A stretch of 64,000 nt of DNA from the NCBI RefSeq assembly GCF_003610535.1, contig NZ_RAPN01000001.1:1227320-1291319 (forward strand), read 5' to 3'. The stretch is from Mangrovibacterium diazotrophicum (GTDB taxonomy: Bacteria > Bacteroidota > Bacteroidia > Bacteroidales > Prolixibacteraceae). The notes beneath the pieces are model-generated. The model had not been told where the DNA came from. It made no database searches and was given only the letters and a program-made list of their open reading frames with translations. The translations under genes and the position numbers were made by a program. This document shows positions 25,016 to 33,746 of this stretch, in pieces. How positions within the stretch are numbered: position 1 is the stretch's first letter; each line of letters opens with the position of its first letter.

Positions 25016-25498
25016 ATGCAGAGAAACGAACAAACAAAAGATCTACCGATCTATAAAAAAGGAGAAGAGATTTATGAACTGGTTTCCAAGATTGTAGATC
25101 TGATCCCGGAAAACAACACCGACCTGCAAATGGTAAAAAAAGAAATTTTGACCGACTCCCTTTTGCTCATGGTAAAAGTTGCCGGTGCTGAAGCGGGTGC
25201 CTTATACGATGTTAAAATGGAATGCGCCACCATCATCCGGAAAGCAGCGCACAACCTGATTGTGCAATACCACAACCTGGAAATGTTTAATTTCGAAGAA
25301 GTTGAGTATTACAAGATGGTACGCGATCTGGTCGAAGAATACCGCTTGCTTTTTATTGATTGGGTGGCGTCGTTCGATCAAAGCAACTACATGATCGACC
25401 GCTGGGGCTTGTTCAACCCTCCGGGAGTCAACCCGGACGATGCAGGACCGGATGATGACATCCCTTTCAATCCCGACGATTTTAACTTCGAAGACTAA
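25016..25498 (+). CDS. Four-helix-bundle-like protein with acidic tail
   Basis: 160 residues. Residues 10-125 form four amphipathic helices (I-Y-K-K-G-E-E-I-Y-E-L-V, V-K-K-E-I-L-T-D-S-L-L-L-M-V, A-T-I-I-R-K-A-A-H-N-L-I-V, V-R-D-L-V-E-E-Y-R-L-L-F), similar in layout to the S23/Avd-type four-helix family. The C-terminal ~30 residues are proline- and aspartate-rich (repeated N-P-D-D). It has no enzyme motif and no operon partner. The family resemblance is by pattern only; Avd proteins bind nucleic acid through a basic surface, which this acidic protein would lack. Confidence 0.6.
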   Translation: MQRNEQTKDLPIYKKGEEIYELVSKIVDLIPENNTDLQMVKKEILTDSLLLMVKVAGAEAGALYDVKMECATIIRKAAHNLIVQYHNLEMFNFEEVEYYKMVRDLVEEYRLLFIDWVASFDQSNYMIDRWGLFNPPGVNPDDAGPDDDIPFNPDDFNFED

Positions 25499-25504
25499 AA
25501 AAAA

Positions 25505-25530
25505 AAATCCCTCGCCAAGCGAAGGATTTC
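25505..25530. terminator. Bidirectional terminator
   Basis: AAATCCCTCG pairs with CGAAGGATTT over a five-base loop, with one mismatch. An A-run on the left and TTTCTATAT on the right allow use by both convergent genes. Confidence 0.6.
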
Positions 25531-25537
25531 TATATCA

Positions 25538-26866
25538 TTAATTCATTTCGAGTTCAAGAATTCCGACCGGTTGCGGAGGCAAAGGAACTGTTGTTTCAGC
25601 CTGACCCTGGGCAACCCGCTGAAAATACAGCTGAAGTTTATTCTGATCTTTCAGCAGCTCTGTATCATAAGACGGCTCCCAGCGATCAACCGGGTAAGGA
25701 CTGACAATTTGAGTCGACCATTCCAATTGATCCGCCAATTCCGACGTTGACAACACGACGTTATTATCGACTTCCTCATCGCGGTAAATCAGCACTAATT
25801 GCTGCGCTTCTCCCGATTTCAGAATCATAAGTTGCGGGCGGCTGATGGGAATACTGCGTGACCCCACACCTCCCAATTCAAAATCGAGCGTGCGCTTAGT
25901 CGCGGCCGATGCTTTCCACTCACCCTTTTGCCGGTAAATAATGTAAAACTGGGTACAACTGTCGCCTACCTGTTTGAAGTAAGTCGCAATAAACGGATTT
26001 CCATCCGCATCTGTCGTCATCGATGTTTGATTGATCAGATTGCTGCCTTGCGGAATGGCTTTGACAATTTCAGCGGAAGCCATTGTAATCGGCAACTGGT
26101 ATTCTTCGCCGGTCGATTTCTGCCAGGTCAACCCACCATCCTTTGAACAGGCGTAACACATATCGTGGTTGGAATGCACATCGGGTGTTTCGCGCCAAAC
26201 CCAGGAAACATGAATCGTCCCCTGCCGGTCGACAAACAGCTGCCAGTAAGCATTACGCTGGCTTTCACCATCAATCAGGTTGGTCTGCAAGCGCGACCAG
26301 CTTTTGGAAGTCAATTCGTAGCGGTTTAGTACCAGGTTACCATTCCCCGAGCCGCCATCGCGATAGGCAAACAACAAACCACCGTCGGCCATTTTGTAGA
26401 ACTCGGGATAAGAAACCACCTGCTCATTTTCGCCAACCATCGGCACCATCTCTCCCATCTCCAGGCTTTCCGGCTCCAGGCTGCGGCAATAATGCAACGG
26501 ATTGTTGTGGTGATCCCAACTGAGATGCAAATATCCCTCGCCATCAACCATCAGGCTGATCACATTGTGGGCATCGCGAATATTTCCGGTGTACTGGGTT
26601 CGGTAAACTTCGCATTTTTCAGTGTTATGCTCCCGGCGCGCCAAAACAACATGAGCGGTGCTATCATAGTAAGCTACGAACTGGTAATTAGCCGATGAGA
26701 CCACTGAATTTTTGCGAAAAATTGTGGCATTAACACTATTCTCAGCCCATCCCTCACCTACCGGAACCAGTTTGGAGGTAAACGCAACAACTGGCTTTTT
26801 TTCCGGAGCACATGCAGCCAATGCAACAATTAAAATCAAAAGAAACAACTTGCTACTAAACTTCAT
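25538..26866 (-). CDS. BNR-4 beta-propeller lipoprotein, putative polysaccharide lyase
   Basis: 442 residues with lipobox L-A-A-C (C19). The chain is a seven-bladed-propeller BNR-4 type protein: D-A-H-N-V-I-S-L (98-105), L-S-W-D-H-H-N-N-P-L-H-Y (115-126) and later N-A-Y-W-Q-L-F-V-D. The histidine pair in D-H-H-N-N-P matches the position of catalytic histidines in BNR-4 lyases such as the PL24/PL25 ulvan lyases and related rhamnose-glucuronate lyases. It is last in the PUL 2 enzyme operon, 28 bases after GH88. A lyase producing unsaturated uronates would directly feed GH88. Sialidase activity is unlikely, because Asp-box repeats are weak and the usual arginine triad is not evident. Confidence 0.75.
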   Translation of the reverse strand: MKFSSKLFLLILIVALAACAPEKKPVVAFTSKLVPVGEGWAENSVNATIFRKNSVVSSANYQFVAYYDSTAHVVLARREHNTEKCEVYRTQYTGNIRDAHNVISLMVDGEGYLHLSWDHHNNPLHYCRSLEPESLEMGEMVPMVGENEQVVSYPEFYKMADGGLLFAYRDGGSGNGNLVLNRYELTSKSWSRLQTNLIDGESQRNAYWQLFVDRQGTIHVSWVWRETPDVHSNHDMCYACSKDGGLTWQKSTGEEYQLPITMASAEIVKAIPQGSNLINQTSMTTDADGNPFIATYFKQVGDSCTQFYIIYRQKGEWKASAATKRTLDFELGGVGSRSIPISRPQLMILKSGEAQQLVLIYRDEEVDNNVVLSTSELADQLEWSTQIVSPYPVDRWEPSYDTELLKDQNKLQLYFQRVAQGQAETTVPLPPQPVGILELEMN

Positions 26867-26894
26867 TTCTGATCAATTTACAAGATCGATGGAT

Positions 26895-28103
26895 CTATTT
26901 ATTCAATAACTTTTTCATTCGTAAGAGCGCCTCAACATAGTAGTAATCGGCATAAGTTAACGGCACATCAACTTCAGTGCCATTCGGCATGTGGCCAACA
27001 CTGTGTTCGAGAATGAAATTGCCGTTTTCACCCAAATTCGCTTGGTAAGCCGGAGAACTCAGGCTGCGCAGTTGCATTTCAGCAACACTCAAATAAGCTT
27101 TTGATTTTTCAGCTGAAACATATTGACTCAACTCGATTAAAGCCGAACAGATAATTGCTCCGGCAGATGCATCGCGTTTGGCATTGGGAATGTCCGGGGC
27201 ATCAAAGTCCCAATAGGGAATTTTATCCTCAGGTAGATTGGGGTTATTCAGGATAAAGTCAGCGATATTTTCTGCTTGCTTCAAATACGCTTCGTTGCCT
27301 GTCTCGCGGTACATCATGGTGTAACCATACAAGCCCCACCCCTGCCCTCGTGCCCAGGCTGAATCGTCAGAATAGCCCTGCGCGGTATTTTTCTTTTCAG
27401 GCTGTCCGCTGATCGTGTCGTATGAAACGACGTGATAGCTACTGAAATCGTCTCGAAAATGATTTTTCAGCGTTGTGTTGGCATGGGTTTCAGCAACATG
27501 GCTATAAATGGTATCGTCAAAAGCTTTGGAGGCCCACTCCAGCATTTCGAGGTTCATCATGTTGTCAATGATGACCGGGTACTGCCATTTAGCACTCCAC
27601 GGCGCATAATCCCACGAACGAATACATCCAATCGTTGGGTTGAAACGCGTAATCAGCGAATTCGAAGCGGTGCGGATCACATCACGATAAAGGGTATCAC
27701 CGGTCAACCGGTAGGCATTTCCGAAGCTGCAGAAGATCATAAAACCAACGTCGTGATTGTCGGTAGTGTACTTTTGATCCTCCACCCGCATGGTGTAGTT
27801 GGTTGCCCAATCTTTCAGTGTATCAGTTGGCGTATTTTCATACAAATACCAAAGCACACCCGGAAAGAAGCCACTCACCCACCAGGCCGAGTTACAGGTT
27901 ACCAACTTCCCTTCTTTATCGATTGTTTGCGGTAATCGATCCGGCTGGTCTTTCAAAGATTCTGCCATCAGCAAGCTATGTTGTGTCGCAAATTCAAGCG
28001 ACTCGTCGACCAGCTGACCGAGCGGTTTTTCCTTTGGCTCCGGCGTTGCGCAACCGTTAAAAAGCCCGAGTAAGAGTAAAAAAGATAGGAACTGTCTATA
28101 CAT
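26895..28103 (-). CDS. GH88 unsaturated glucuronyl hydrolase, lipoprotein
   Basis: 402 residues with a lipobox-like F-N-G-C (C18). The (alpha/alpha)6 barrel has both GH88 aspartates: T-D-N-H-D-V-G-F (114-121, D118) and V-I-I-D-N-M-M-N (177-184, D180), matching D88 and D149 of Bacillus UGL, plus W-A-R-G-Q-G-W-G-L-Y-G. It hydrates and releases 4,5-unsaturated glucuronate from the end of oligosaccharides made by lyases. It lies between two BNR-4 propeller genes, so the pair of putative lyases and this enzyme form a depolymerise-and-trim set. Confidence 0.92.
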   Translation of the reverse strand: MYRQFLSFLLLLGLFNGCATPEPKEKPLGQLVDESLEFATQHSLLMAESLKDQPDRLPQTIDKEGKLVTCNSAWWVSGFFPGVLWYLYENTPTDTLKDWATNYTMRVEDQKYTTDNHDVGFMIFCSFGNAYRLTGDTLYRDVIRTASNSLITRFNPTIGCIRSWDYAPWSAKWQYPVIIDNMMNLEMLEWASKAFDDTIYSHVAETHANTTLKNHFRDDFSSYHVVSYDTISGQPEKKNTAQGYSDDSAWARGQGWGLYGYTMMYRETGNEAYLKQAENIADFILNNPNLPEDKIPYWDFDAPDIPNAKRDASAGAIICSALIELSQYVSAEKSKAYLSVAEMQLRSLSSPAYQANLGENGNFILEHSVGHMPNGTEVDVPLTYADYYYVEALLRMKKLLNK

Positions 28104-28145
28104 AGTTTGAATATTTATATTGATCGTTGATTATTTCATCTTTCG

Positions 28146-30062
28146 TCAATTGCCCGAAAGACGGCTAATTTCGGTAAAATTTAATTTTCGGTTGTAAATC
28201 CGGCAAAGCTTTATTTTCGAAGCTAGATTGCCAACTTCAAACTGCACTTCGTGAAAATCGCTCAGCGGCACAACCTGATTAAGAAGCCCGTTCACATAAA
28301 CAGAAAGCACGCCGTCTGCATACACCAGCGTTAACAATACCGACGGATATTTTACTGGCGCACACCAGCGTCCATTGGTTGATCGGGCGTTCTCCATCCA
28401 ACTATCAGAGGTTCCGAGCAGGTTGTTGCTACGATAAATTTTGCCATCAAAACGGACGTAGGTTTTCATACTTCCTTTCTCAATACCATATCCAAGCTTT
28501 TCCCACGAAAGCAGCTCTCCGCTGTATGTTGCCGAATCCAGATCCAAATCCAGGAATACCGAGAATTCTGTGGCTTCGGACAGATAAAACGAGCGATGTT
28601 CGTTTCCATGAACCGGATCAGCTTCGTAATGCGTGACTCCGGCATCCAAGTCAACCTTTTCCCCTTTCAAATTGAAGTCGGTATAAATGGAGGTATTGAA
28701 ACCAAGCGGACGCTCGCGGCTCACAATCCAGTCGTAATAGTTGCCGTACATCCATGTCAGTTTCAGTGGTGTTTTGCGACGATTAGGAATGATAAAAGGT
28801 CGCACATTATTGAACTCCGAATCTTTCGTCAGCGTATCCGTCCGACTCACATTCCCTGTGTCGTCTACGGTATATTTGATCAACTCGTACACTTTGCCGT
28901 GTTTTCCTTCAACCGGAACCGTGCAATAAACTTCGTTTGGATTCTGATCATCGATGGCCAAACCGCCACTGTAGCATTTTTCAATGTCGGGCGATTGGTG
29001 AAAGTGGGCACCAGCATTCGTCAAAAAGGTCTTTTGCCATTCACTTCCGGTCCACCGCGCGTAATAATAATCGTGCGAGCTTTTGTCTTCGCTGATCCGC
29101 ACCATGGCAATCACCGGCTTGCCGTCTTTATCCATGGTAACCTGCCATAGCCAATCCCGCAACTGCGAGTCATCAACAACAGCACTCGGATATTCGGCTT
29201 TATACTCCTGTGTCGCTGCAACATGGTGAAGGCCTTCACCAAGCTTGGAAATTACCTTACCGGTTACATCCTCCAACTCCATCGAATTGATATCGATAAA
29301 ATTGAAATATAACCAGTTGGGGATCGTGGGATCCGGATGGCCGGTGGTATATGCCATGCAGATTTTATCCTTGCCATTGCTGGTATATTTGGCGTACGGC
29401 CGGGCGGCAGTCGATTGCACGATTTGTTTGGGGCCCCAAACAATTTCAACATGATCTGCTTCGTCGGGCAAGGTCAGCTTCGCAATCGTCGGGTGCCAGC
29501 TGATTCCTCGCCAACACAAATAGAAATGATCGGGATCATCCGACAAAATGAAAGGCGACGGATATGTTGTATTATTTTGAGTTTCAATCTTCATCTCTGG
29601 CCCAAGATCCGTGATATCACCCGGCTGCTTCGAAACACGATAGTAGAAGCAGGGCTCGTCGGTGTGTCGGGAGTAAAAGATCATCACGCGCTCATCAGGC
29701 AGTACCAAAAAGGTTGGATTATCATGATCGTCAGGTTGAAACCAGGATCGTACCAGAACCTCCTGCGTCTCCCCGGTTTTGAAATCATGCTGCGCTGCTT
29801 TTATGTTCCCGTGAATATCGATGTAGCCAATATAAGTTTTGTTGATTGTGCCGGCTTCATTCTCGTAATGCAATGCCCGCGGATCGGCAAACCAACACCA
29901 GGCACCTTCTTTTGCTAGTTGAAAACGTTCAGTCAACTGGTTAGCAGCTCGTTCCTTTGTTTGCGTACAGCTTAGCAGTAGTATTGTCAAAAGCAAACCG
30001 GTTATTGATTTCAGCAAATTTGCCGAGGCTCGTGTTTTCAATCGTTTCTTTTGTTTAAACAT
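28146..30062 (-). CDS. BNR-4 propeller lipoprotein with C-terminal LamG-like domain, putative lyase
   Basis: The frame is open from 30176, but that part overlaps a terminator; the ATG at 30062 gives 638 residues with a lipoprotein signal L-L-L-S-C (C32). Residues about 50-450 form a BNR-4 beta-propeller (A-W-C-W-F-A-D-P-R-A, Y-I-G-Y-I-D-I-H-G, H-D-N-P-T-F), and about 470-630 a concanavalin-like sandwich (F-S-V-F-L-D-L-D-L-D, L-S-V-Y-V-N-G). This layout occurs in Bacteroidota PULs for rhamnose-capped glucuronate glycans, where PL27/PL42-type enzymes cut L-Rha-alpha-1,4-GlcA. Assignment to one PL family needs a profile search. Confidence 0.75.
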   Translation of the reverse strand: MFKQKKRLKTRASANLLKSITGLLLTILLLSCTQTKERAANQLTERFQLAKEGAWCWFADPRALHYENEAGTINKTYIGYIDIHGNIKAAQHDFKTGETQEVLVRSWFQPDDHDNPTFLVLPDERVMIFYSRHTDEPCFYYRVSKQPGDITDLGPEMKIETQNNTTYPSPFILSDDPDHFYLCWRGISWHPTIAKLTLPDEADHVEIVWGPKQIVQSTAARPYAKYTSNGKDKICMAYTTGHPDPTIPNWLYFNFIDINSMELEDVTGKVISKLGEGLHHVAATQEYKAEYPSAVVDDSQLRDWLWQVTMDKDGKPVIAMVRISEDKSSHDYYYARWTGSEWQKTFLTNAGAHFHQSPDIEKCYSGGLAIDDQNPNEVYCTVPVEGKHGKVYELIKYTVDDTGNVSRTDTLTKDSEFNNVRPFIIPNRRKTPLKLTWMYGNYYDWIVSRERPLGFNTSIYTDFNLKGEKVDLDAGVTHYEADPVHGNEHRSFYLSEATEFSVFLDLDLDSATYSGELLSWEKLGYGIEKGSMKTYVRFDGKIYRSNNLLGTSDSWMENARSTNGRWCAPVKYPSVLLTLVYADGVLSVYVNGLLNQVVPLSDFHEVQFEVGNLASKIKLCRIYNRKLNFTEISRLSGN

Positions 30063-30141
30063 GGCTGTTCTTTTTGTCTGGTAATCCGATGCACCAAGAT
30101 CGGTGCCTTTAAATTTATCTCCAAATTCCGGATTAAAGAAA

Positions 30142-30173
30142 GAAGGCTGCCCGAAATAACTCGAACAGCCTTT
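30142..30173 (-). terminator. Hairpin after GH30
   Basis: On the minus strand AAGGCTG pairs with CAGCCTT over a 16-base loop and is followed by CTTTCTTTAA. It sits between GH30 and the next propeller gene and argues against the upstream start of that gene. Confidence 0.6.
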
Positions 30174-30236
30174 CATTTCAAATTATTGAACCACTAACTG
30201 ATCTGAAAAATGCAATAAAGATCTTAAATAAGCCAT

Positions 30237-31811
30237 TTAGTTAACTTCTAGAACAACAGTCATTACTGAGTTCCCCGGAAGAGTTATCGTGTCTCCTACA
30301 CTTCCGGAGTTAACCAATTTTAAATTCTCGTCATTGCCCGAAGAGGTCAGATATGCTTTGAAATTGTAGTCATCCACATTGTCAACAGACAACTGGAATT
30401 CGTTAGCTATTGGTTTATAATTTTGAATAATGAAAACGAACTGTTTTCCATTATCTGTTTCATAACCTGAAAACTCCATACTGCTCACTTCGGAATCATT
30501 CACCTCGATACGCTTCATGCCCGGCCGAATAAAGCGAGAATAATTTCCCAACACCCAAAGCATTTTTGAGTCCGAAACGGCACCATCATTTTCGTTTCTA
30601 TCAATATATATCAATCCATCTTTGTAATCATAGGGGCTAATAGCAGTCCACCACTGCCAGGAAGATGCATTAGCCTTTGTTAAATCTGCATGAATTACTC
30701 GTGCCAGATATAAAGCAGCGGTCATACTCAGATCTTTTCCAGAGCCTTGAATCATGTCGTTATCCTCCAGAATACAGTATTCGCTCATCCAATATTCTAA
30801 CGAAGGGTCCACCGTATTTATCTTTTCAACCAACGTCTGCCGAACGTCATCCCTGTGATCAAAATCCCAGGTTGAAAAATAACTATGCCCTGCTATTTTA
30901 TGTGCAACACGAGACAGATTTCCAACATAATTTTCACTCGACGAACTAAAAAATTCCTCTACTTGATTTCCTCGCCCCTCTTTATCGGAAGTCTCAAACA
31001 AATAATCGATCTGAGCCGTTTCTGGGATCTCAATCTTAGTGGAACTGCTCTGACCTTCGAGCTTGTCATTCAACAACCTGGTTAATGCAGCAATCTCGCT
31101 GTTTTGTGCAGGTGTACCTTCCTGTCCGGCTGACATCCAATCCCATTGAGGTTCATTAAACGGACTAATATAATTAAAATCAATTCCTTCGTCATTGGAG
31201 AAGTGCTGCAAAACCGTTCCAAGAAAATCAACATAGGCTGCATAATTTTCCTCGGCCAGGTTATATTGATCAGGCGATGATGAGTATGCTTTGCCGTTTT
31301 CTGTCAACAACACTGGAGGACTATTCACAAAAGCAATAAAGTCCTCAACTCCTCTTACCTTCGCAGCCTCAAGAAACCACCGTTGACCGGCTTGTTTGGT
31401 CCAATCGTACTGATCCGGGCCGGTTAGAAAACTTTCTGCTCTTCTCCAGGAATCCTCGATATCACTTTCACTTCCCTGCTCTGTACTTCCTCCTCCAATA
31501 TTGAAACGCCATACCGAAAGACCAATCCCCTTGGGATTTCCATCAATATCCGTATCTGAACTAAACAACCAATCGGCTATTTGTTCCTTTTTCTCATCTG
31601 CCCAGTTTGCACCGACAAACTGGCAAGCCCAAGCATCTGAAGCACCAAAACCCTGAACTGTTTGGTACTCCTGATTCGGCTTAAGTGTGTAAACTAATGG
31701 TGATTCGTTTTCACTTTCGTCATTATCCTCCGATATGCCGGCGGAGCAGTTTAGCAAGCCAACAAAAGCGAAGAACAACATGAAGTATCTTATTTTTGAA
31801 TATTTTCTCAT
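30237..31811 (-). CDS. GH30 glycosidase, endo-beta-1,6-galactanase-like, lipoprotein
   Basis: 524 residues with lipobox L-L-N-C (C22). The beta/alpha-barrel carries Y-T-L-K-P-N-Q-E-Y-Q-T-V-Q-G-F-G-A-S, G-L-S-V-W-R-F-N-I-G-G-G, the acid/base in N219-E220-P and the nucleophile in M-S-E344-Y, then a C-terminal beta-sandwich (about 440-524). The S-P-F-N-E-P-Q-W-D-W motif resembles subfamily GH30_5, which cuts beta-1,6-galactan side chains of arabinogalactan proteins. It is the first enzyme gene after susCD of PUL 2. Other GH30 activities (glucosylceramidase, xylanase, fucosidase) are less likely given the motif and neighbours. Confidence 0.85.
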   Translation of the reverse strand: MRKYSKIRYFMLFFAFVGLLNCSAGISEDNDESENESPLVYTLKPNQEYQTVQGFGASDAWACQFVGANWADEKKEQIADWLFSSDTDIDGNPKGIGLSVWRFNIGGGSTEQGSESDIEDSWRRAESFLTGPDQYDWTKQAGQRWFLEAAKVRGVEDFIAFVNSPPVLLTENGKAYSSSPDQYNLAEENYAAYVDFLGTVLQHFSNDEGIDFNYISPFNEPQWDWMSAGQEGTPAQNSEIAALTRLLNDKLEGQSSSTKIEIPETAQIDYLFETSDKEGRGNQVEEFFSSSSENYVGNLSRVAHKIAGHSYFSTWDFDHRDDVRQTLVEKINTVDPSLEYWMSEYCILEDNDMIQGSGKDLSMTAALYLARVIHADLTKANASSWQWWTAISPYDYKDGLIYIDRNENDGAVSDSKMLWVLGNYSRFIRPGMKRIEVNDSEVSSMEFSGYETDNGKQFVFIIQNYKPIANEFQLSVDNVDDYNFKAYLTSSGNDENLKLVNSGSVGDTITLPGNSVMTVVLEVN

Positions 31812-32008
31812 ATCGATTGATTAATTTGCATTGAACCTGTCCATTGCATTTCCTGATTCGACTCTTCAGATTTCACATCGACCAGCAATGAATCTGCATT
31901 GACGCTTTTTGCAGCGACCAGGCTACGACCTTCCTAAAATTTTCGTGAATTATACTTAAATGATTCCAACGACTCATCATCTGAAATCGTAAAATTGGCG
32001 ATAAAACA

Positions 32009-32039
32009 AAGAGCCCCCCGTAAGTATCGGAGGGCTCTT
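32009..32039 (-). terminator. Terminator after SusCD2
   Basis: AAGAGCCC (32009-32016) pairs with GGGCTCTT (32032-32039), extended by CCG/CGG after one mismatch. On the minus strand it runs into CTTTGTTTTAT, just after the SusD2 stop. Confidence 0.7.
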
Positions 32040-32051
32040 GGGTATGTATAA

Positions 32052-33734
32052 TTAGTAGTTTGGATTTTGTTCCAGTTGATTATCGGAAGCTAATATTTCT
32101 TCACGAGGAATTGGCAACCAATAATGTTGCGTTTCGAAACTTCTTCCGGTAAGCGCCACAGTACGCTCGTAGGTATATGAATCACCATCCTTTGTAATTC
32201 GAATACCATATCCGGGTTCATTCTCAACTACATCTGCTGTCATCCAACGACGAACATCATAATAACGATGTTCTTCGAAGGCTAACTCTACCTGACGCTC
32301 ATTCCGAATCCGATCGCGCATCTCTGACTGAGATAACCCTGTGGGTAAATCGGGCATTCCGGCACGTTCACGAATCTCATCAATAGCGTCATACACCGAC
32401 TGATCCGGCCCTACTGCTTCATTTTGAGCTTCTGCATAGCTTAACAGAACCTCTGCATAGCGGATATACGGCCATGGTTGCAATCCGGCAACGTTCCAGG
32501 GGTTATCAATCGGATTGTCATCATCCATCCATTTTCTCAGGTAATAACCCGTTTTGGACGTATTCCAGTTTGAACTTCCGTCTTTACTGTCTTTGCCGCC
32601 TGGAATGAAAGTTTCTACCTCGCGGCCCCTGTATTCAGCACCATCGTATAAAATCGTTGCATAAAAACGGGGATCGCGGTTCACATAGGGATTCTGATCA
32701 TCGTAACCGGATGATGCATCATCAATAGGTAGACCATTACTCATTTCATAGGCGTCCACCAGGTTTTGGAAAGGAGTAACACCTCCCCAACCTCCGTAGC
32801 CATTCGGACCATACGCAATCTCAAGGCACACGTGACGCGCACCGGTGACATAATAGCGGGAAAAAATACTTTCATCATTATCTTCAGACAAAAACAAACT
32901 CCCGTAGTCTGAATACAAGCTATAGATGTTTAAGTCCATAACAGCTTTCGCAGCTGCAGCAGCAACTGTCCATTTTGACGTTACGCTACCTCCATCATTG
33001 TATAAAGGACTGGCGTCGTAAAGCAACATACGAGCTTTCAATGCTAATGCTGCTCCTTTTGTTGCCCTTCCTTTTTCCCATGTTGACGTATAGGTAGAAG
33101 GCAGATCAGATGCAGCTTCGGTTAACTGTGCAACAACATAATCAACACCATCCGATAAACCCGACTTTTCGTAAATCTCTCCATCCGAGAAGTCATCACC
33201 TAAACCATAAACCTTATCTCCCAAAAGGACAACTTCTCCGTAATTCCTGACTAAATCGAAATAACGATAGGCGCGAATAAATTTCAATTCTGCTTCTAAA
33301 CGAGTTCTTGAGCTTTCCGATATCTCTACGTCTGGTAAAATGGACAACGCGTAGTTGCATTCACGAATACTTCTATAGCTACGTCCCCAAATTGTCCCGG
33401 CAATACCCAAGTTTTCCGGGCTTAGTTGCCCGCGTTGAATTAGCCATGTATTATCATCGTTCGTGTACATAGATTCATCCGTAAGAGCGCTCCACAGGGC
33501 ATATTCAAATCCACGTCCAAAACCGGGATTCGTCCCTTCTCCCTCTTTGTTTTGTAAACGAACACCCAAGTACCGATTGATTACGAAGTCTTCAAATAAA
33601 GACGAGTCTGCGATCAACGTTGTCTCTGCAATACGATCTGTTGGCGTGATATCCAGAAAGTCACTTTCACAGCCGGCCAATGCGATAAACAGCAGGAATG
33701 TTGCCGGAAATATCTTTGAAATTATATTTTTCAT
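32052..33734 (-). CDS. SusD-family glycan-binding lipoprotein (PUL 2)
   Basis: I start at the ATG at 33734; the longer frame begins with a TTG directly abutting the SusC stop. The 560-residue product has a lipoprotein signal ending L-A-G-C and the SusD body: F-I-R-A-Y-R-Y-F-D-L-V-R-N-Y-G-E-V, G-A-A-L-A-L-K-A-R-M-L-L-Y-D-A-S-P-L-Y, and W-P-Y-I-R-Y-A-E-V-L-L-S-Y-A-E-A followed by E-R-Q-V-E-L-A-F-E-E-H-R-Y-Y-D-V-R-R-W. It forms the surface lid of SusC2. A terminator follows. Confidence 0.93.
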   Translation of the reverse strand: MKNIISKIFPATFLLFIALAGCESDFLDITPTDRIAETTLIADSSLFEDFVINRYLGVRLQNKEGEGTNPGFGRGFEYALWSALTDESMYTNDDNTWLIQRGQLSPENLGIAGTIWGRSYRSIRECNYALSILPDVEISESSRTRLEAELKFIRAYRYFDLVRNYGEVVLLGDKVYGLGDDFSDGEIYEKSGLSDGVDYVVAQLTEAASDLPSTYTSTWEKGRATKGAALALKARMLLYDASPLYNDGGSVTSKWTVAAAAAKAVMDLNIYSLYSDYGSLFLSEDNDESIFSRYYVTGARHVCLEIAYGPNGYGGWGGVTPFQNLVDAYEMSNGLPIDDASSGYDDQNPYVNRDPRFYATILYDGAEYRGREVETFIPGGKDSKDGSSNWNTSKTGYYLRKWMDDDNPIDNPWNVAGLQPWPYIRYAEVLLSYAEAQNEAVGPDQSVYDAIDEIRERAGMPDLPTGLSQSEMRDRIRNERQVELAFEEHRYYDVRRWMTADVVENEPGYGIRITKDGDSYTYERTVALTGRSFETQHYWLPIPREEILASDNQLEQNPNY

Positions 33735-33746
33735 AGTTCGGTTCAA

